Assembly (NCBI GenBank): GCA_945864225.1
Contig: CAMBAL010000004.1
Coordinates: forward strand, 17,317 to 81,316
DNA: 64,000 bases
DNA from: an uncultured Blautia sp.
Lineage (GTDB): Bacteria > Bacillota > Clostridia > Lachnospirales > Lachnospiraceae
Direction: 5' to 3'
Shown here: in pieces, positions 25,297 through 33,951 of the stretch
How positions within the stretch are numbered: position 1 is the first letter of the stretch
Layout of the letters: every line of letters begins with the position of its first letter
Translations under genes and position numbers: made by a program
Notes under the pieces: model-generated
What the model was told of the DNA's origin: nothing
Database searches by the model: none
What the model saw: the letters and a program-made list of their open reading frames with translations, nothing else

Positions 25297-26387
25297 CTTG
25301 GCCATCTCTCTCTGCGCTCCATGAGCGGCGCAAACGGAGTATGAGGTTCTGTCTGATACCAGTAGGCTACGGTAGCTACATCGTCCTGGCGCTCAAAAAG
25401 TCCGCCGTGGTAGACACCGATCTGCTGGATCGTGACTTTCAGATCTTCCTCAAAAAGAATGGGATCTGCAATGTGCCAGCGATAAAAACTGCGCTCCGGC
25501 ATTTTATCATCGTTATGATAATCATTGTGGACCAGAGTATCACGATTGGAATAATAAGGGTATCCCATAAATGGCGTACAGTAGGTATTTTCCACGGTCC
25601 TTCCGTTTTCCTGAGCCGCGAAGCTCCATGCTCCGCCGAAGTAATCTTCGGTTCCGGTTCCGCAGATGGTGGGATATTCCTGATCACCGTCAATATAAAA
25701 TTTGACTTCGCCTTCTCCGTACCAGTAGCGTTCCAGAGTGGTCAGAGCCATATACATTCCCACGTACTGACCACGTCCTCTGACATTGTCAAGAATGACA
25801 TAATCGTTCCCTTTTTCTGTAATTCGCTGGCGTCTCCATTGAGCGTGGAAGTAACCGGTGTTTTCCGGAAGAGTGTCGGTGAGACAGTAATCTACCTGAT
25901 AAAAGAAGGCTTCCAGATCCTCATCGCACTGATTTTCAATGGTGATGCGCGCTTTTTTGTAAAAAGGCATCGGGAAATAACAGTTGAAGCCTCTGGTTGG
26001 ATTGACTGCGATCGGCATGGAGTTGACGCAGTAGGATGCGCCGAATCCACAGCAGAAGAAGTCACCGAGAGGACTTTCTACGGAAGGGGTTTCTTCGTCG
26101 TCCCAGTACATGCGAAGTACAAGATCTCGAAGCAGATAGCGATTGCGGTCGCTGGTATGGTCTGTGACGGTGATCCAGATGTGCTGGATTGTTCCGGGAC
26201 CTGTGATTTCTGCCAGTGTGACAGTTTCACCGGCAGCGATTTTCGGTACACAGGGAGAGCCCTTTCTGGATGGCCCCAGAGGGCTGGCTGCCATACCGCC
26301 TTTTCCTTTTTCTCCATTGCGGTTTTCCCAGTTGATGCTTCTGCTTTTGCCCTGTTTTAATTGAGAAATTTGACTTAGATCAAACAT
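25293..26387 (-). CDS. Glycoside hydrolase family 172 (DUF2961) protein
   Basis: The 364-residue protein matches DUF2961/GH172: GPGTIQHIWITVTD, RDLVLRMYWDDEETPSVESPLGDFF, PMPFYKKARITIEN, PTICGTGTEDYFGGAW and the GCYHGG-like IGVYHGGLF. The acidic residues in these blocks (for example Glu in GTGTEDYF) are the expected catalytic pair. Known members cleave or rearrange alpha-D-fructofuranosides and arabinofuranosides, working as trimers or hexamers. No signal peptide, so it is cytosolic. The start follows AAGGAG. The neighbouring AraC regulator and EamA transporter are its likely context. Confidence 0.9.
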   Translation of the reverse strand: MFDLSQISQLKQGKSRSINWENRNGEKGKGGMAASPLGPSRKGSPCVPKIAAGETVTLAEITGPGTIQHIWITVTDHTSDRNRYLLRDLVLRMYWDDEETPSVESPLGDFFCCGFGASYCVNSMPIAVNPTRGFNCYFPMPFYKKARITIENQCDEDLEAFFYQVDYCLTDTLPENTGYFHAQWRRQRITEKGNDYVILDNVRGRGQYVGMYMALTTLERYWYGEGEVKFYIDGDQEYPTICGTGTEDYFGGAWSFAAQENGRTVENTYCTPFMGYPYYSNRDTLVHNDYHNDDKMPERSFYRWHIADPILFEEDLKVTIQQIGVYHGGLFERQDDVATVAYWYQTEPHTPFAPLMERRERWPR

Positions 26388-26549
26388 TGTATGCTCCTTT
26401 TTCTGTTGGCTTGATTACATTATTTTTCGTTTATGTTTACCTATTTTATCATTATCCGTTTCCCTGGAAAATGCACAGTTTCCCGAAAAAGTATCACGAA
26501 ATATTGTTGTGGAATGAGTAAAACTTTGCACTGGTATTTTGCAAAATAA

Positions 26550-26617
26550 AAAAACAGGCAGGACTTTTGGTATGTTTCAGAGAACATGAAACGATAGCAA
26601 AAGTCCTGCCTGTTTTT
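26550..26617. terminator. Long hairpin terminator after the EamA gene
   Basis: A perfect 20-bp inverted repeat (26550-26569 with 26598-26617), flanked by A/T runs on both sides, encloses a smaller TGTTTC...GAAAC hairpin. It begins 31 bp after the EamA stop codon. Confidence 0.85.
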
Positions 26618-26647
26618 GGGAGCGTGAAAGTAATTTTCAGACATGCT

Positions 26648-27544
26648 CTATTGCAGTCGGCTTGCAAAATAATTTACGCCTGTAACTCCCGTAAGAATCA
26701 ATATCACAGAAACAGCGCTTACCAGTGTAAATGGATCGCCCATAAGGAATACTCCGGAAAGTACGGAAACGACTGTGGCAAAACAGTTGAAGATGGATAC
26801 TCTGGTTACCGGAAGGCGGGACAGCGAATAATTAGCCAGCATGTATGCCACTACAGAAGAGGCACCGCCGAGATACAGACAGGCAAGAATAAAGTTCCGG
26901 TTTCCGAGGGCAGCTGAAAGCATTCCTGCAGTGTCCCTGCCGTATTGTACAAAAGTCAGAACCGTAAAAAACAGAAATCCAACAGCAAACATGACATAAG
27001 TCAGTTCAAATGAGGAAAACTGGCTGGACAGCTTGCGGATCAAAATATTGTAAAGTGATCCAATCAGATATGCTCCGAACAGGCACAGACATCCAGCCCA
27101 TGTATTCGTTCCGCTGCTGGAGCCGACAGATGCCATGGCTACGCCAACAATGGAGAGAATGATAAAAAACCATTGTTTTTTATTTGGCCGTTCTTTTAAT
27201 AAAAGTACACCCAAAATAGTTACAAAAACAGGACTGATGGATGATACGATTCCTGTAAAGGATGTAGTGGTATATTTTAATCCATAATTCTCCAGAATAA
27301 AATAAAGTACCGGCTGGAGGATTCCAACCAGAACCGGTCCAATAAGATTCTTTTTGCGCAGATTCAATTTCCCAAAACCTGTGATTACCAGAAGATTAAG
27401 TATGATAAAGGTTATGGTAAAACGCACGCAAAGCAGAATCATCGGTTCGGCAACATTGAGAGCCATCTTGGAGAACAGATAACTCAGACCGAAAATGCTG
27501 AAGGCGGCACCTGCCGCCAGCATACTTTTTTTCTCATCGGACAT
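26648..27544 (-). CDS. EamA/DMT superfamily transporter
   Basis: A 298-residue protein with ten membrane segments arranged as two EamA repeats (first repeat GAAFSIFGLSYLFSKMALNV..., second starting GCLCLFGAYLIGSLYNILIR). DMT carriers export or import small metabolites. It has a GAGG site 9 bases upstream and ends at a strong terminator. It is probably a single-gene unit; its cargo is unknown. Confidence 0.88.
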   Translation of the reverse strand: MSDEKKSMLAAGAAFSIFGLSYLFSKMALNVAEPMILLCVRFTITFIILNLLVITGFGKLNLRKKNLIGPVLVGILQPVLYFILENYGLKYTTTSFTGIVSSISPVFVTILGVLLLKERPNKKQWFFIILSIVGVAMASVGSSSGTNTWAGCLCLFGAYLIGSLYNILIRKLSSQFSSFELTYVMFAVGFLFFTVLTFVQYGRDTAGMLSAALGNRNFILACLYLGGASSVVAYMLANYSLSRLPVTRVSIFNCFATVVSVLSGVFLMGDPFTLVSAVSVILILTGVTGVNYFASRLQ

Positions 27545-27676
27545 TTCTTGGTTTCCTCTTTTGTGTTTTTTGTATTAATGGACAGCATCTATTCAGTCAT
27601 CTGTAAATGAGAGAGTACACCCTGATCATCCGGCTGTCTGGTCAGAATATCGTGAAGCAGTCCTATGGAAAAAAGA

Positions 27677-28684
27677 TTACATTTTCGGGAGAGCCTGTTG
27701 AACAATTCCAAGGGGGATTTGCAAAGTTTCTGCTATTTCTACATCACTTTTCCCCTGAAGCTTTAATGATAAAATGCTGCTGCGACGTTTTTCTTCAGAA
27801 GCGATTTTTTCCGCTTCATCCGCTCGTTGTTTCTCGCCATCTGCTCGTTGCTTTTCGTCGTCTGCTCGTTGCTTTTCACTATCTGCCCTTTTCTTTTCCA
27901 TGATTATTTTGTCTTGTGAGATTCGGCATCCTTCTTCAAAACCGTCCTGGTAGCTGATTTCTTTTTCATTTCTGATGTGCAGATCTTCGTCATATTCCTG
28001 TAAGATCATGTTTGTCACCTCCGCTTTATTTCCGAGCAGGATGTCGGTCAGAATGCCCTGTTGGATGCAGCTGTCCACTGCAGTGCTAATGGCGTCTCTG
28101 AGCGTAGATCCCTGTTTCTGATTCTGCCGGATTTCTTCGATGAACAGAGAATACTGATAAAGTTTCGGGCACCGTTTCATGATTCCATTGCTGTGACCGG
28201 CATTGATATTGATCATGTGTGCCGTGAATTGTGCGCTGGATTTCTGCGCAGCATCCGGGTGCAGCATGCTGTCCGTGAGATGGAGTATGGATTCATCCGG
28301 TTTTTCGTCTGTGCCATTGTAAAAAACATAATACTGGGGCAGCGGGAGAGAAATTGGTTTGCTGGAGTAAATATCCAGATGATTCAGCGCAATGTATTTC
28401 TGATACGCGGAACTCATATAGAAAAAGCCCCTTAGCGGCATGTTGGGATTGTATGTACTCTGATGTTCAAAAACATTCAGGGTCATATCAATGAGGAAGG
28501 AAAGGTCATTCCGCATACCCATATACACAAAATCTTCCATGGTGTAGATCTGGAGTTCTTCTGCATTTGTGTAATCACTGTTATTAAGTGCATTATAAAG
28601 GGATAAAAGATCCTCTTTCCTGTGAAAAATCCTGCGAAACAGCCGGTCTTTGTGTTCTCTGTTGATTCTGAATTCATCCTGCAT
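27677..28684 (-). CDS. Rpn-like / PD-(D/E)XK nuclease family transposase-type protein
   Basis: The 335-residue protein resembles the Rpn recombination-promoting nuclease (PDDEXK family transposase) group common in Lachnospiraceae: HKDRLFRRIFHRKEDLLSLYNALN, NDLSFLIDMTLNVFEHQSTYNPNMPLR (with the D and E-x-Q/K core), and SLPLPQYYVFYNG. A coiled coil of RADxEKQ heptads follows (residues about 260-295), then a short HTH-like end LQGKSDVEIAETLQIPLGIV. ATG 28684 is preferred over the TTG at 28690. These proteins are horizontally mobile in some hosts; no terminal inverted repeats are seen here. Confidence 0.82.
   Translation of the reverse strand: MQDEFRINREHKDRLFRRIFHRKEDLLSLYNALNNSDYTNAEELQIYTMEDFVYMGMRNDLSFLIDMTLNVFEHQSTYNPNMPLRGFFYMSSAYQKYIALNHLDIYSSKPISLPLPQYYVFYNGTDEKPDESILHLTDSMLHPDAAQKSSAQFTAHMININAGHSNGIMKRCPKLYQYSLFIEEIRQNQKQGSTLRDAISTAVDSCIQQGILTDILLGNKAEVTNMILQEYDEDLHIRNEKEISYQDGFEEGCRISQDKIIMEKKRADSEKQRADDEKQRADGEKQRADEAEKIASEEKRRSSILSLKLQGKSDVEIAETLQIPLGIVQQALPKM
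27801..27905. repeat. 21-bp coding tandem repeat
   Basis: Three clear copies of GCTCGTTGYTTTTCNNNNTCT (27822, 27843, 27864) plus degenerate flanking copies encode coiled-coil heptads RADxEKQ within the Rpn-like gene. Confidence 0.85.
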
Positions 28685-28923
28685 AGACAAAAGTTCCTTT
28701 CTTTTATTATAATCGATAGGGTATTATTTATGCAATCAGTATAGGAGAAACGGGGCGAAAAATTTGCAGAAAGAAGTCGAGGAATTATGAAATGATTCTG
28801 AAGAAAATATGAAAATTTAGAAGAACTAATTCGACTGGTCATGCTCAGATGTAAACGAAAGATATTTGGTTAAGGAAGTAATTTTGTATAGATAACAGAT
28901 GTCTTTAAGGTATATACGAACTT

Positions 28924-28952
28924 CCGGCTGCCGGATTTCTCCTTGCAGCCGG
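28924..28952. other. GC-rich hairpin after the ADP-ribosylglycohydrolase gene
   Basis: CCGGCTGC (28924-28931) pairs with GCAGCCGG (28945-28952), 15 bp after the stop codon of the gene at 28967 (minus strand). No clear T-run follows on the minus strand, so it is a weak terminator candidate or a 3' stabilising stem. The spacer on to 28690 holds no gene. Confidence 0.5.
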
Positions 28953-28966
28953 GACATAAAATAATT

Positions 28967-30313
28967 TTAATAAGTTGTATGAAGGAGTGTCTTTTCGATT
29001 GCTTCATCCAGGTTGATTCTGGAACATCCGGCGATGTTTGTTTCCAGTGTTCCGTGAACCGGTTCTATCCAGTAATTGTCAATGCCATTAAAACCATTTC
29101 TCATACCAAGAATAGAGCCAACAGTTGCTCCATTGCAGTCGGTATCAAAACCGGTTTCAACCGCCATACAGATAGATTTTCTATAGTCACCCTGACCATA
29201 GATCAAAGATGCAGATACAACCAGCGCATTGGAAATGGTATGGCACCAGTCATGCAGGAATTTTTCATCATACAGTTCGTGTATCCATGCGAAACATTCT
29301 TCCTGCTTCATTCCATTATGATACTTTTCCAGAAGTCCTTCAACGGAAGCATAAAGGCGGGAGGTGGAAGGGATTTGTCCGAGACCACCGCGAATAATTT
29401 CTTCCAGGTCATCTGTTACAGCTGCACAGGCAATCATGGCCGCGACAAACATTTCACCATAAATACCGTTTTTGATATGGGAAACAGAAGCATCTTTCCA
29501 TGCCATTTCCGCTGCCGCCTCCGGTTGTCCGGGATTAATATAGCCATAATAATCGCCTCTGATCTGAGCACCAATCCATTCTCTGTATGGATTTTTGTAG
29601 ATTGCCGATTCCGGGGCAGCAAATCCTTTTGTAAAATTCAGATAAGCAGTTCGTTCAGCAGTACAGTAGGCAGTTCTTGGCTGGGACTCAATCCAAAGCT
29701 GTGCAATGTCTGAAGATTTGAAATCACGACCGCATTTTTCAATCAGCATTTGTGCCATGACAGTATAGTTGGTGTCATCGTCAGCCGGAGCACAGGAAAT
29801 GGTATCCGGATAGCATTTGCCCTTTAATTGAAATTCATATTTTCCAGCAATTTCATCTGTGACATCGGAAGCCAGAATATATCGTTTCATAGGATAGTTT
29901 CCGGTTTCTTTCAGAAAAGGAACCAATTCATCGGTATGTATCAGTTCCACTGGTTTTCCGAGGAGACATCCGCATATGCGGCCGTACCATGCACCGGCGA
30001 TTCTGTTTTTTAGATTCTGCTGGTTGTACTGATATTCCGGAAGTTTCCGCTCGTTTCTGAGATGTCTGATTCCATCCAGATCAGATGGTTCATTAAATGA
30101 ATAATCGGTTCTTTGGGGTGTCTGCTGAACCAGTTCAAATAGCATATCAGCAAATCCTTCTCTGATATTGCCGGGTTCTAACCGGGCGATTTCTTCAAAG
30201 AGATTTTTGAATTTTTCTATATCTTTCCCCTCATCCATAGATTGTTGATATTCATATAATAATCCTTCAGAATAACTTTCCCCTGGAAGTATATTTAAAA
30301 TATCCGGTATCAT
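28967..30313 (-). CDS. ADP-ribosylglycohydrolase family protein, copy 1
   Basis: The 448-residue protein has an N-terminal helical part (1-100) and then the ADP-ribosylglycohydrolase fold: NRIAGAWYGRICGCLLGKPVE, the metal site ADDDTN (residues 177-182) and the second metal motif FDTDCNGATVGSILG near the C-terminus. The family hydrolyses N- or O-glycosidic ribosyl bonds using two magnesium ions. ATG 30313 is chosen because GGAGG lies 10 bases before it; the frame is open to 30373 but that part overlaps the fusion gene. It lies 37 bp downstream of the LacI-ribokinase fusion gene, so the free ribose it releases could be phosphorylated by that kinase. Confidence 0.88.
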   Translation of the reverse strand: MIPDILNILPGESYSEGLLYEYQQSMDEGKDIEKFKNLFEEIARLEPGNIREGFADMLFELVQQTPQRTDYSFNEPSDLDGIRHLRNERKLPEYQYNQQNLKNRIAGAWYGRICGCLLGKPVELIHTDELVPFLKETGNYPMKRYILASDVTDEIAGKYEFQLKGKCYPDTISCAPADDDTNYTVMAQMLIEKCGRDFKSSDIAQLWIESQPRTAYCTAERTAYLNFTKGFAAPESAIYKNPYREWIGAQIRGDYYGYINPGQPEAAAEMAWKDASVSHIKNGIYGEMFVAAMIACAAVTDDLEEIIRGGLGQIPSTSRLYASVEGLLEKYHNGMKQEECFAWIHELYDEKFLHDWCHTISNALVVSASLIYGQGDYRKSICMAVETGFDTDCNGATVGSILGMRNGFNGIDNYWIEPVHGTLETNIAGCSRINLDEAIEKTLLHTTY

Positions 30314-30350
30314 AAAGCGTTTTCCTCCATTCTGTTTATGTTTTCTTGTT

Positions 30351-32255
30351 TTATAATAATAATTCCGGTTCAATTCGCTTAATATGAGATTCCAGCGTCG
30401 TACGATCTACGAGCGCCGGAACAACTCCCTGTCTGGAAATGCAGAAGCCTGCGGCATAATTGGCGATTCGGATGGATTTTTCTAAGGAACATCCATCCGT
30501 CAGGCAGGATGCCAGGCAGGAAATGAATGCATCGGCACCTCCGGTGGTATCAATTGCGGTAAAGTCAGCCGCAGGAAAGTATCTGGCGGTGTCCTCTGTT
30601 TTTAAATAGCATCCCCGGGAGCCGAGAGTGATGATGATATTTGGAATTCCCTGGCGGAAAAAGTATTCTGCCTGTTCTTCTATGGTACTGCATTCTGGCG
30701 GACTGAGAAGAGAGGCTTCATACTTATTGGGGATGAAAAAGTCAATACAGGAACACAATTCTTCCGGCATGGTTTTGATAACAGTAGGCTTTAAAAAGGT
30801 TTTTGCACCATATTTTCGGGCGGTTTTGGCTGCTTCAAGGGTAGTCTCGTTCGTCAACTCGGTGGAAATGAGGCAGCATCCGGCATTTTTGAATAAATGC
30901 TGACGCTGCTGAATACAGGCAGGCGTCAGATTGATGTTGGCTCCTGCGAGGACACTGATTGCACTTTCGCCGCTTTCCTCGATATAAATATATGCTTTTC
31001 CGGTAGGAAAATTGGGATTGCGTCGAATTCCCTGTGTGATTACGTGCTCTTTTTCCAACAGATCAAATATCATATTGGAATCAATATCATTGCCGATTTC
31101 TCCGATCAGAGAGACCTCTCGCCCAAGCTTTGCTGCACCGACCGCCTGATTGGCGCCTTTACCACCAAGGGAAAAAGCAGAGTCCAGTATTCTGGTTGCT
31201 TTCCCTGTCTGCGGAAGAGAATCTACCTTAAATGTCAGGTCTGTGTTGATACTTCCTACGACAACAATCTTTTTGGAGCGAAGGAAAAACGGCACATACA
31301 GGCTGTCTTCTGTATCGAGGGAACAATCTCCGGAAAAAGAAAAGATTTCCTCTGTATTCGGAATTTTTTCACATTTCTGCACAATTGCTTTTCCGATGTG
31401 GTAACCAAATTCCTTATATGGAATGCTGATGCTGGAAATGTGCGGGTAGGAAATGGCTTCTCTGACCTCATCCTTCAGGCTGAGAACAGACAGATCGGAA
31501 GGAATGGAATAATGGAGTCTGTCCATATGTTCGTATAGAGTTAAGGATGAGGAAAAATGGGAGCTTACCACTCCGGAAAATTTATGCCCCAGGAGTTCTG
31601 TGAGATAGTCCGGATTTTTGATGGAAATCTCCATGGAATCATGGTATGGAATATGGTTATCAAACAGGCATTTCCGGAATCCTTCCAGAACCATCATGGA
31701 ACGTGTGCTGTCCGGTTTGAGCAGGCATGCAATTTTTGTATGTTTGTAATCAATCAGCTTCTGAGTAAGCAGATATCCCATTTCTTCATAATTGATTTTG
31801 TAGGAATGAGGGTTGTCTTTTTCCATAACAGAAATAAACGGTATATTCTGATCAGTCAGATAATGTTCCAGTTGATGGCTTTCGGCATTGACAGGTTCCC
31901 AGATTACTCCGTCCACATGCTTCTGGGCAAGAGCATTGATGTGTTTCAGTTCCAGATCCGGGCGGTTCTGGCTGTCGAAGAGAAGGATGCTGTAATTATA
32001 TTCGGCTGCCGCCTCGGCAATGCCTGCGAGCATGGAATTGGTGCGAGGCATATTAGAGAGAACGACTCCCAGTATGAAGGTTTTGGCAGTGGAAAGATTT
32101 TTTACCATGCCATAGGGGGTGTAATTATACTCTTTTACAATCTCCAGAACTTTGTTGCGGGTTTCGGCAGCGATGTTCTGGTCTTTATTATTCACGATTT
32201 TTGAAACGGTAGAAATAGAGACGCCCGCCAAAGCAGCAATTTCTTTGATCGTCAT
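30351..32255 (-). CDS. LacI-type repressor fused to a ribokinase
   Basis: One uninterrupted 634-codon frame. Residues 1-50 are a LacI helix-turn-helix (IKEIAALAGVSISTVSKIVNN), residues about 60-320 a periplasmic-binding-type effector domain (HVDGVIWEPV, LSVLSLKDEV, PHISSISIPYKEFG), and residues 328-634 a complete PfkB/ribokinase domain (VVVGSINTDLTF, LGGKGANQA at 363-371, IDTTGGADAFIS with catalytic Asp575). The usual GAGD is GGAD, so two residues are exchanged but the Asp is kept. No stop, frameshift or start site lies between the parts. It is divergent from the ABC importer and upstream of ADP-ribosylglycohydrolase 1. Sensing and first metabolic step are thus in one chain; the coupling is inferred. 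Confidence 0.93.
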   Translation of the reverse strand: MTIKEIAALAGVSISTVSKIVNNKDQNIAAETRNKVLEIVKEYNYTPYGMVKNLSTAKTFILGVVLSNMPRTNSMLAGIAEAAAEYNYSILLFDSQNRPDLELKHINALAQKHVDGVIWEPVNAESHQLEHYLTDQNIPFISVMEKDNPHSYKINYEEMGYLLTQKLIDYKHTKIACLLKPDSTRSMMVLEGFRKCLFDNHIPYHDSMEISIKNPDYLTELLGHKFSGVVSSHFSSSLTLYEHMDRLHYSIPSDLSVLSLKDEVREAISYPHISSISIPYKEFGYHIGKAIVQKCEKIPNTEEIFSFSGDCSLDTEDSLYVPFFLRSKKIVVVGSINTDLTFKVDSLPQTGKATRILDSAFSLGGKGANQAVGAAKLGREVSLIGEIGNDIDSNMIFDLLEKEHVITQGIRRNPNFPTGKAYIYIEESGESAISVLAGANINLTPACIQQRQHLFKNAGCCLISTELTNETTLEAAKTARKYGAKTFLKPTVIKTMPEELCSCIDFFIPNKYEASLLSPPECSTIEEQAEYFFRQGIPNIIITLGSRGCYLKTEDTARYFPAADFTAIDTTGGADAFISCLASCLTDGCSLEKSIRIANYAAGFCISRQGVVPALVDRTTLESHIKRIEPELLL

Positions 32256-32284
32256 AAGGAACCTCTTTCTTTGAATTTTTTTTT

Positions 32285-32313
32285 ATTATGTGATAAAAAT
32301 ACTCGATTGTCAA
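32285..32313 (-). promoter_or_regulatory. Promoter of the fusion gene
   Basis: On the minus strand TTGACA (32308-32313), 17 bases and CATAAT (32285-32290), 30 bp upstream of the fusion start. Confidence 0.7.
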
Positions 32314-32395
32314 TAAAGAAAGCGATGATTATATAAAAAATATACAAAAAAACATTTTAAAAAATAGTTTTATTAAACAAAAATAAAAAACAGTG

Positions 32396-32460
32396 TTGAC
32401 AAAAAGAAAAGTATATCATACAATGTATTCACGAAGAAAACATTTGAGGAAAACATTTTC
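32396..32460 (+). promoter_or_regulatory. Promoter and LacI-type operator of the ABC importer operon
   Basis: TTGACA (32396-32401), 17 bases and TACAAT (32419-32424) form a good promoter. Just downstream are two GAAAACATTT repeats (32436-32445 and 32449-32458); the second extends to GAAAACATTTTC, a near palindrome. They sit at about +5 to +30, a classical repressor position for the fused LacI. Confidence 0.65.
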
Positions 32461-32508
32461 TCAGAAAGGCGTAGCAAAAACATATTTCATTGTAAAAGGA
32501 GGAAAACT

Positions 32509-33813
32509 ATGAACACAAGAAAAATGTTGGCATTAGGTTTAGCTGGAGTTATGGCTGCATCTGTAGCAGTTCCTGTTGCAGCAGAGGAGAGAGAAAAAAT
32601 TACCATCTCCAGTTATGTATCCGATGCAAATCAGATTGAAGTAAGAGAAAAATATTTTGATGATGCGCTCAGAGAAGCGTTTCCGGATGTGGATTTTGAA
32701 TTTAAAATTTACGCTGATAAGCAGCAGCTTCAGGTAGAAGTTGCCGGAGGCGGCGGACCTGATATTCTTGATCTTGACGGACCGGCCGATGCAGTACAGT
32801 TTGCAAAGTCAGATCGTATCCTTCCGTTGGATGAGTATTCCGAAAAATACGGATGGAAAGATTTATTCTATGATTGGGCATATAACAGTTCTATGTATAA
32901 TGATCAGCTTTATTCTCTTCCGAACGGATTTGAGGGTATGTTGATCTGGTACAACATGGATGTTTTAGAGGCTAACGGATGGGAGATTCCTCAGACTCTT
33001 GATGAGTTAAATGAACTTATGCCGAAGATGGTTGAGGCAGGCATCATGCCGATTGCTTTTGGTAATGGTGACTATCAGGGTGCTATTGACTGGCATTATT
33101 CAACTATTCTCAGCTGTTATGGAGGACCGGAAACAATCAAGTCTATTATGGATGGAGAAGATTCCTTTGCAACAAATGAGGATATAAGAAATGCTATGCA
33201 GCTCATGATCGACTGGTGGCAGAACGGATACATTACTGAAAAGAATTCTATGGCGGTGACAATGAGTGATGCAATGACATTCTTTGCAAGTGGAAAGGCT
33301 GCAATGATGATTACCGGAACATGGACTCTTGGTGATTTGACAGTGACTTATCCAGATGTAAACTGGAAAGCTTGTCTGCTTCCGACCGATGGCGTTCATA
33401 AGGATATTTTCCCATTAGCTACAGCAGGCGGATACGCAATTAATGCAAAATGTGAAAATCCGGATCTTGCAGCAGAAGTATTGAATTATCTCTTTACATC
33501 AGAGGAAAGACATTATGCTCATGTAAACGAGGCAGGCGGACAGCCTTATCCTTTAAAGAGCTTTGATGTAGCGAAACTGCAGGGACTTTCTGAAAGTGCA
33601 ATGGATATGTATCAGATTATGGATGATGCAATGAGCGAAAACAGAATCGGATACTGCTCATGGACATTCTTCCCGGCAGAAATGAGAGCATATATGAATG
33701 AAAATACAGATTCTCTGTACCTGGATGCATTATCACTGGATGAATATCTTGAAAAATGTCAGACCTATATTGATGCAGCAATTGAAGACGGATCCATGCC
33801 GGTTCTTCCGTAA
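32509..33813 (+). CDS. Sugar ABC transporter substrate-binding protein, without lipobox
   Basis: The 434-residue protein has a signal peptide (MNTRKMLALGLAGVMAASVA) with a probable signal peptidase I cut near VAA-EE, then a type 1 extracellular binding domain of the sugar family (DILDLDGPADAVQFA, NGFEGMLIWYNMDVLEANGW, FFASGKAAMMITGTW). The Leu-Ala-Ala-Cys lipobox expected of Gram-positive binding proteins is missing: there is no cysteine near the signal end. It would be released or retained some other way. AAAGGAGG precedes the start. It heads the SBP-permease-permease-ribokinase-ARH operon. No ATPase gene is present, so a shared MsmX-like ATPase is needed. Confidence 0.9.
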   Translation: MNTRKMLALGLAGVMAASVAVPVAAEEREKITISSYVSDANQIEVREKYFDDALREAFPDVDFEFKIYADKQQLQVEVAGGGGPDILDLDGPADAVQFAKSDRILPLDEYSEKYGWKDLFYDWAYNSSMYNDQLYSLPNGFEGMLIWYNMDVLEANGWEIPQTLDELNELMPKMVEAGIMPIAFGNGDYQGAIDWHYSTILSCYGGPETIKSIMDGEDSFATNEDIRNAMQLMIDWWQNGYITEKNSMAVTMSDAMTFFASGKAAMMITGTWTLGDLTVTYPDVNWKACLLPTDGVHKDIFPLATAGGYAINAKCENPDLAAEVLNYLFTSEERHYAHVNEAGGQPYPLKSFDVAKLQGLSESAMDMYQIMDDAMSENRIGYCSWTFFPAEMRAYMNENTDSLYLDALSLDEYLEKCQTYIDAAIEDGSMPVLP

Positions 33814-33856
33814 ACTGCAGCTGGTAAATTGAGAAAAGTGTAATGTAAGATAAAGG

Positions 33857-33915
33857 AAATGTCACACGATTCTTTCCATATTAAACGATATAGGGAAAAG
33901 AATTGTGTGGCATTT
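33857..33915 (+). other. Intra-operon hairpin between binding protein and permease genes
   Basis: A 19-bp stem with two G-U pairs (33857-33875 with 33897-33915) and a short T-tract after it. It lies 43 bp after the SBP stop. Such stems commonly let the binding protein be made in excess over the permeases. Confidence 0.7.
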
Positions 33916-33951
33916 CTTTTGCAAACATGAACATCGTACAGAGGTGATGAT

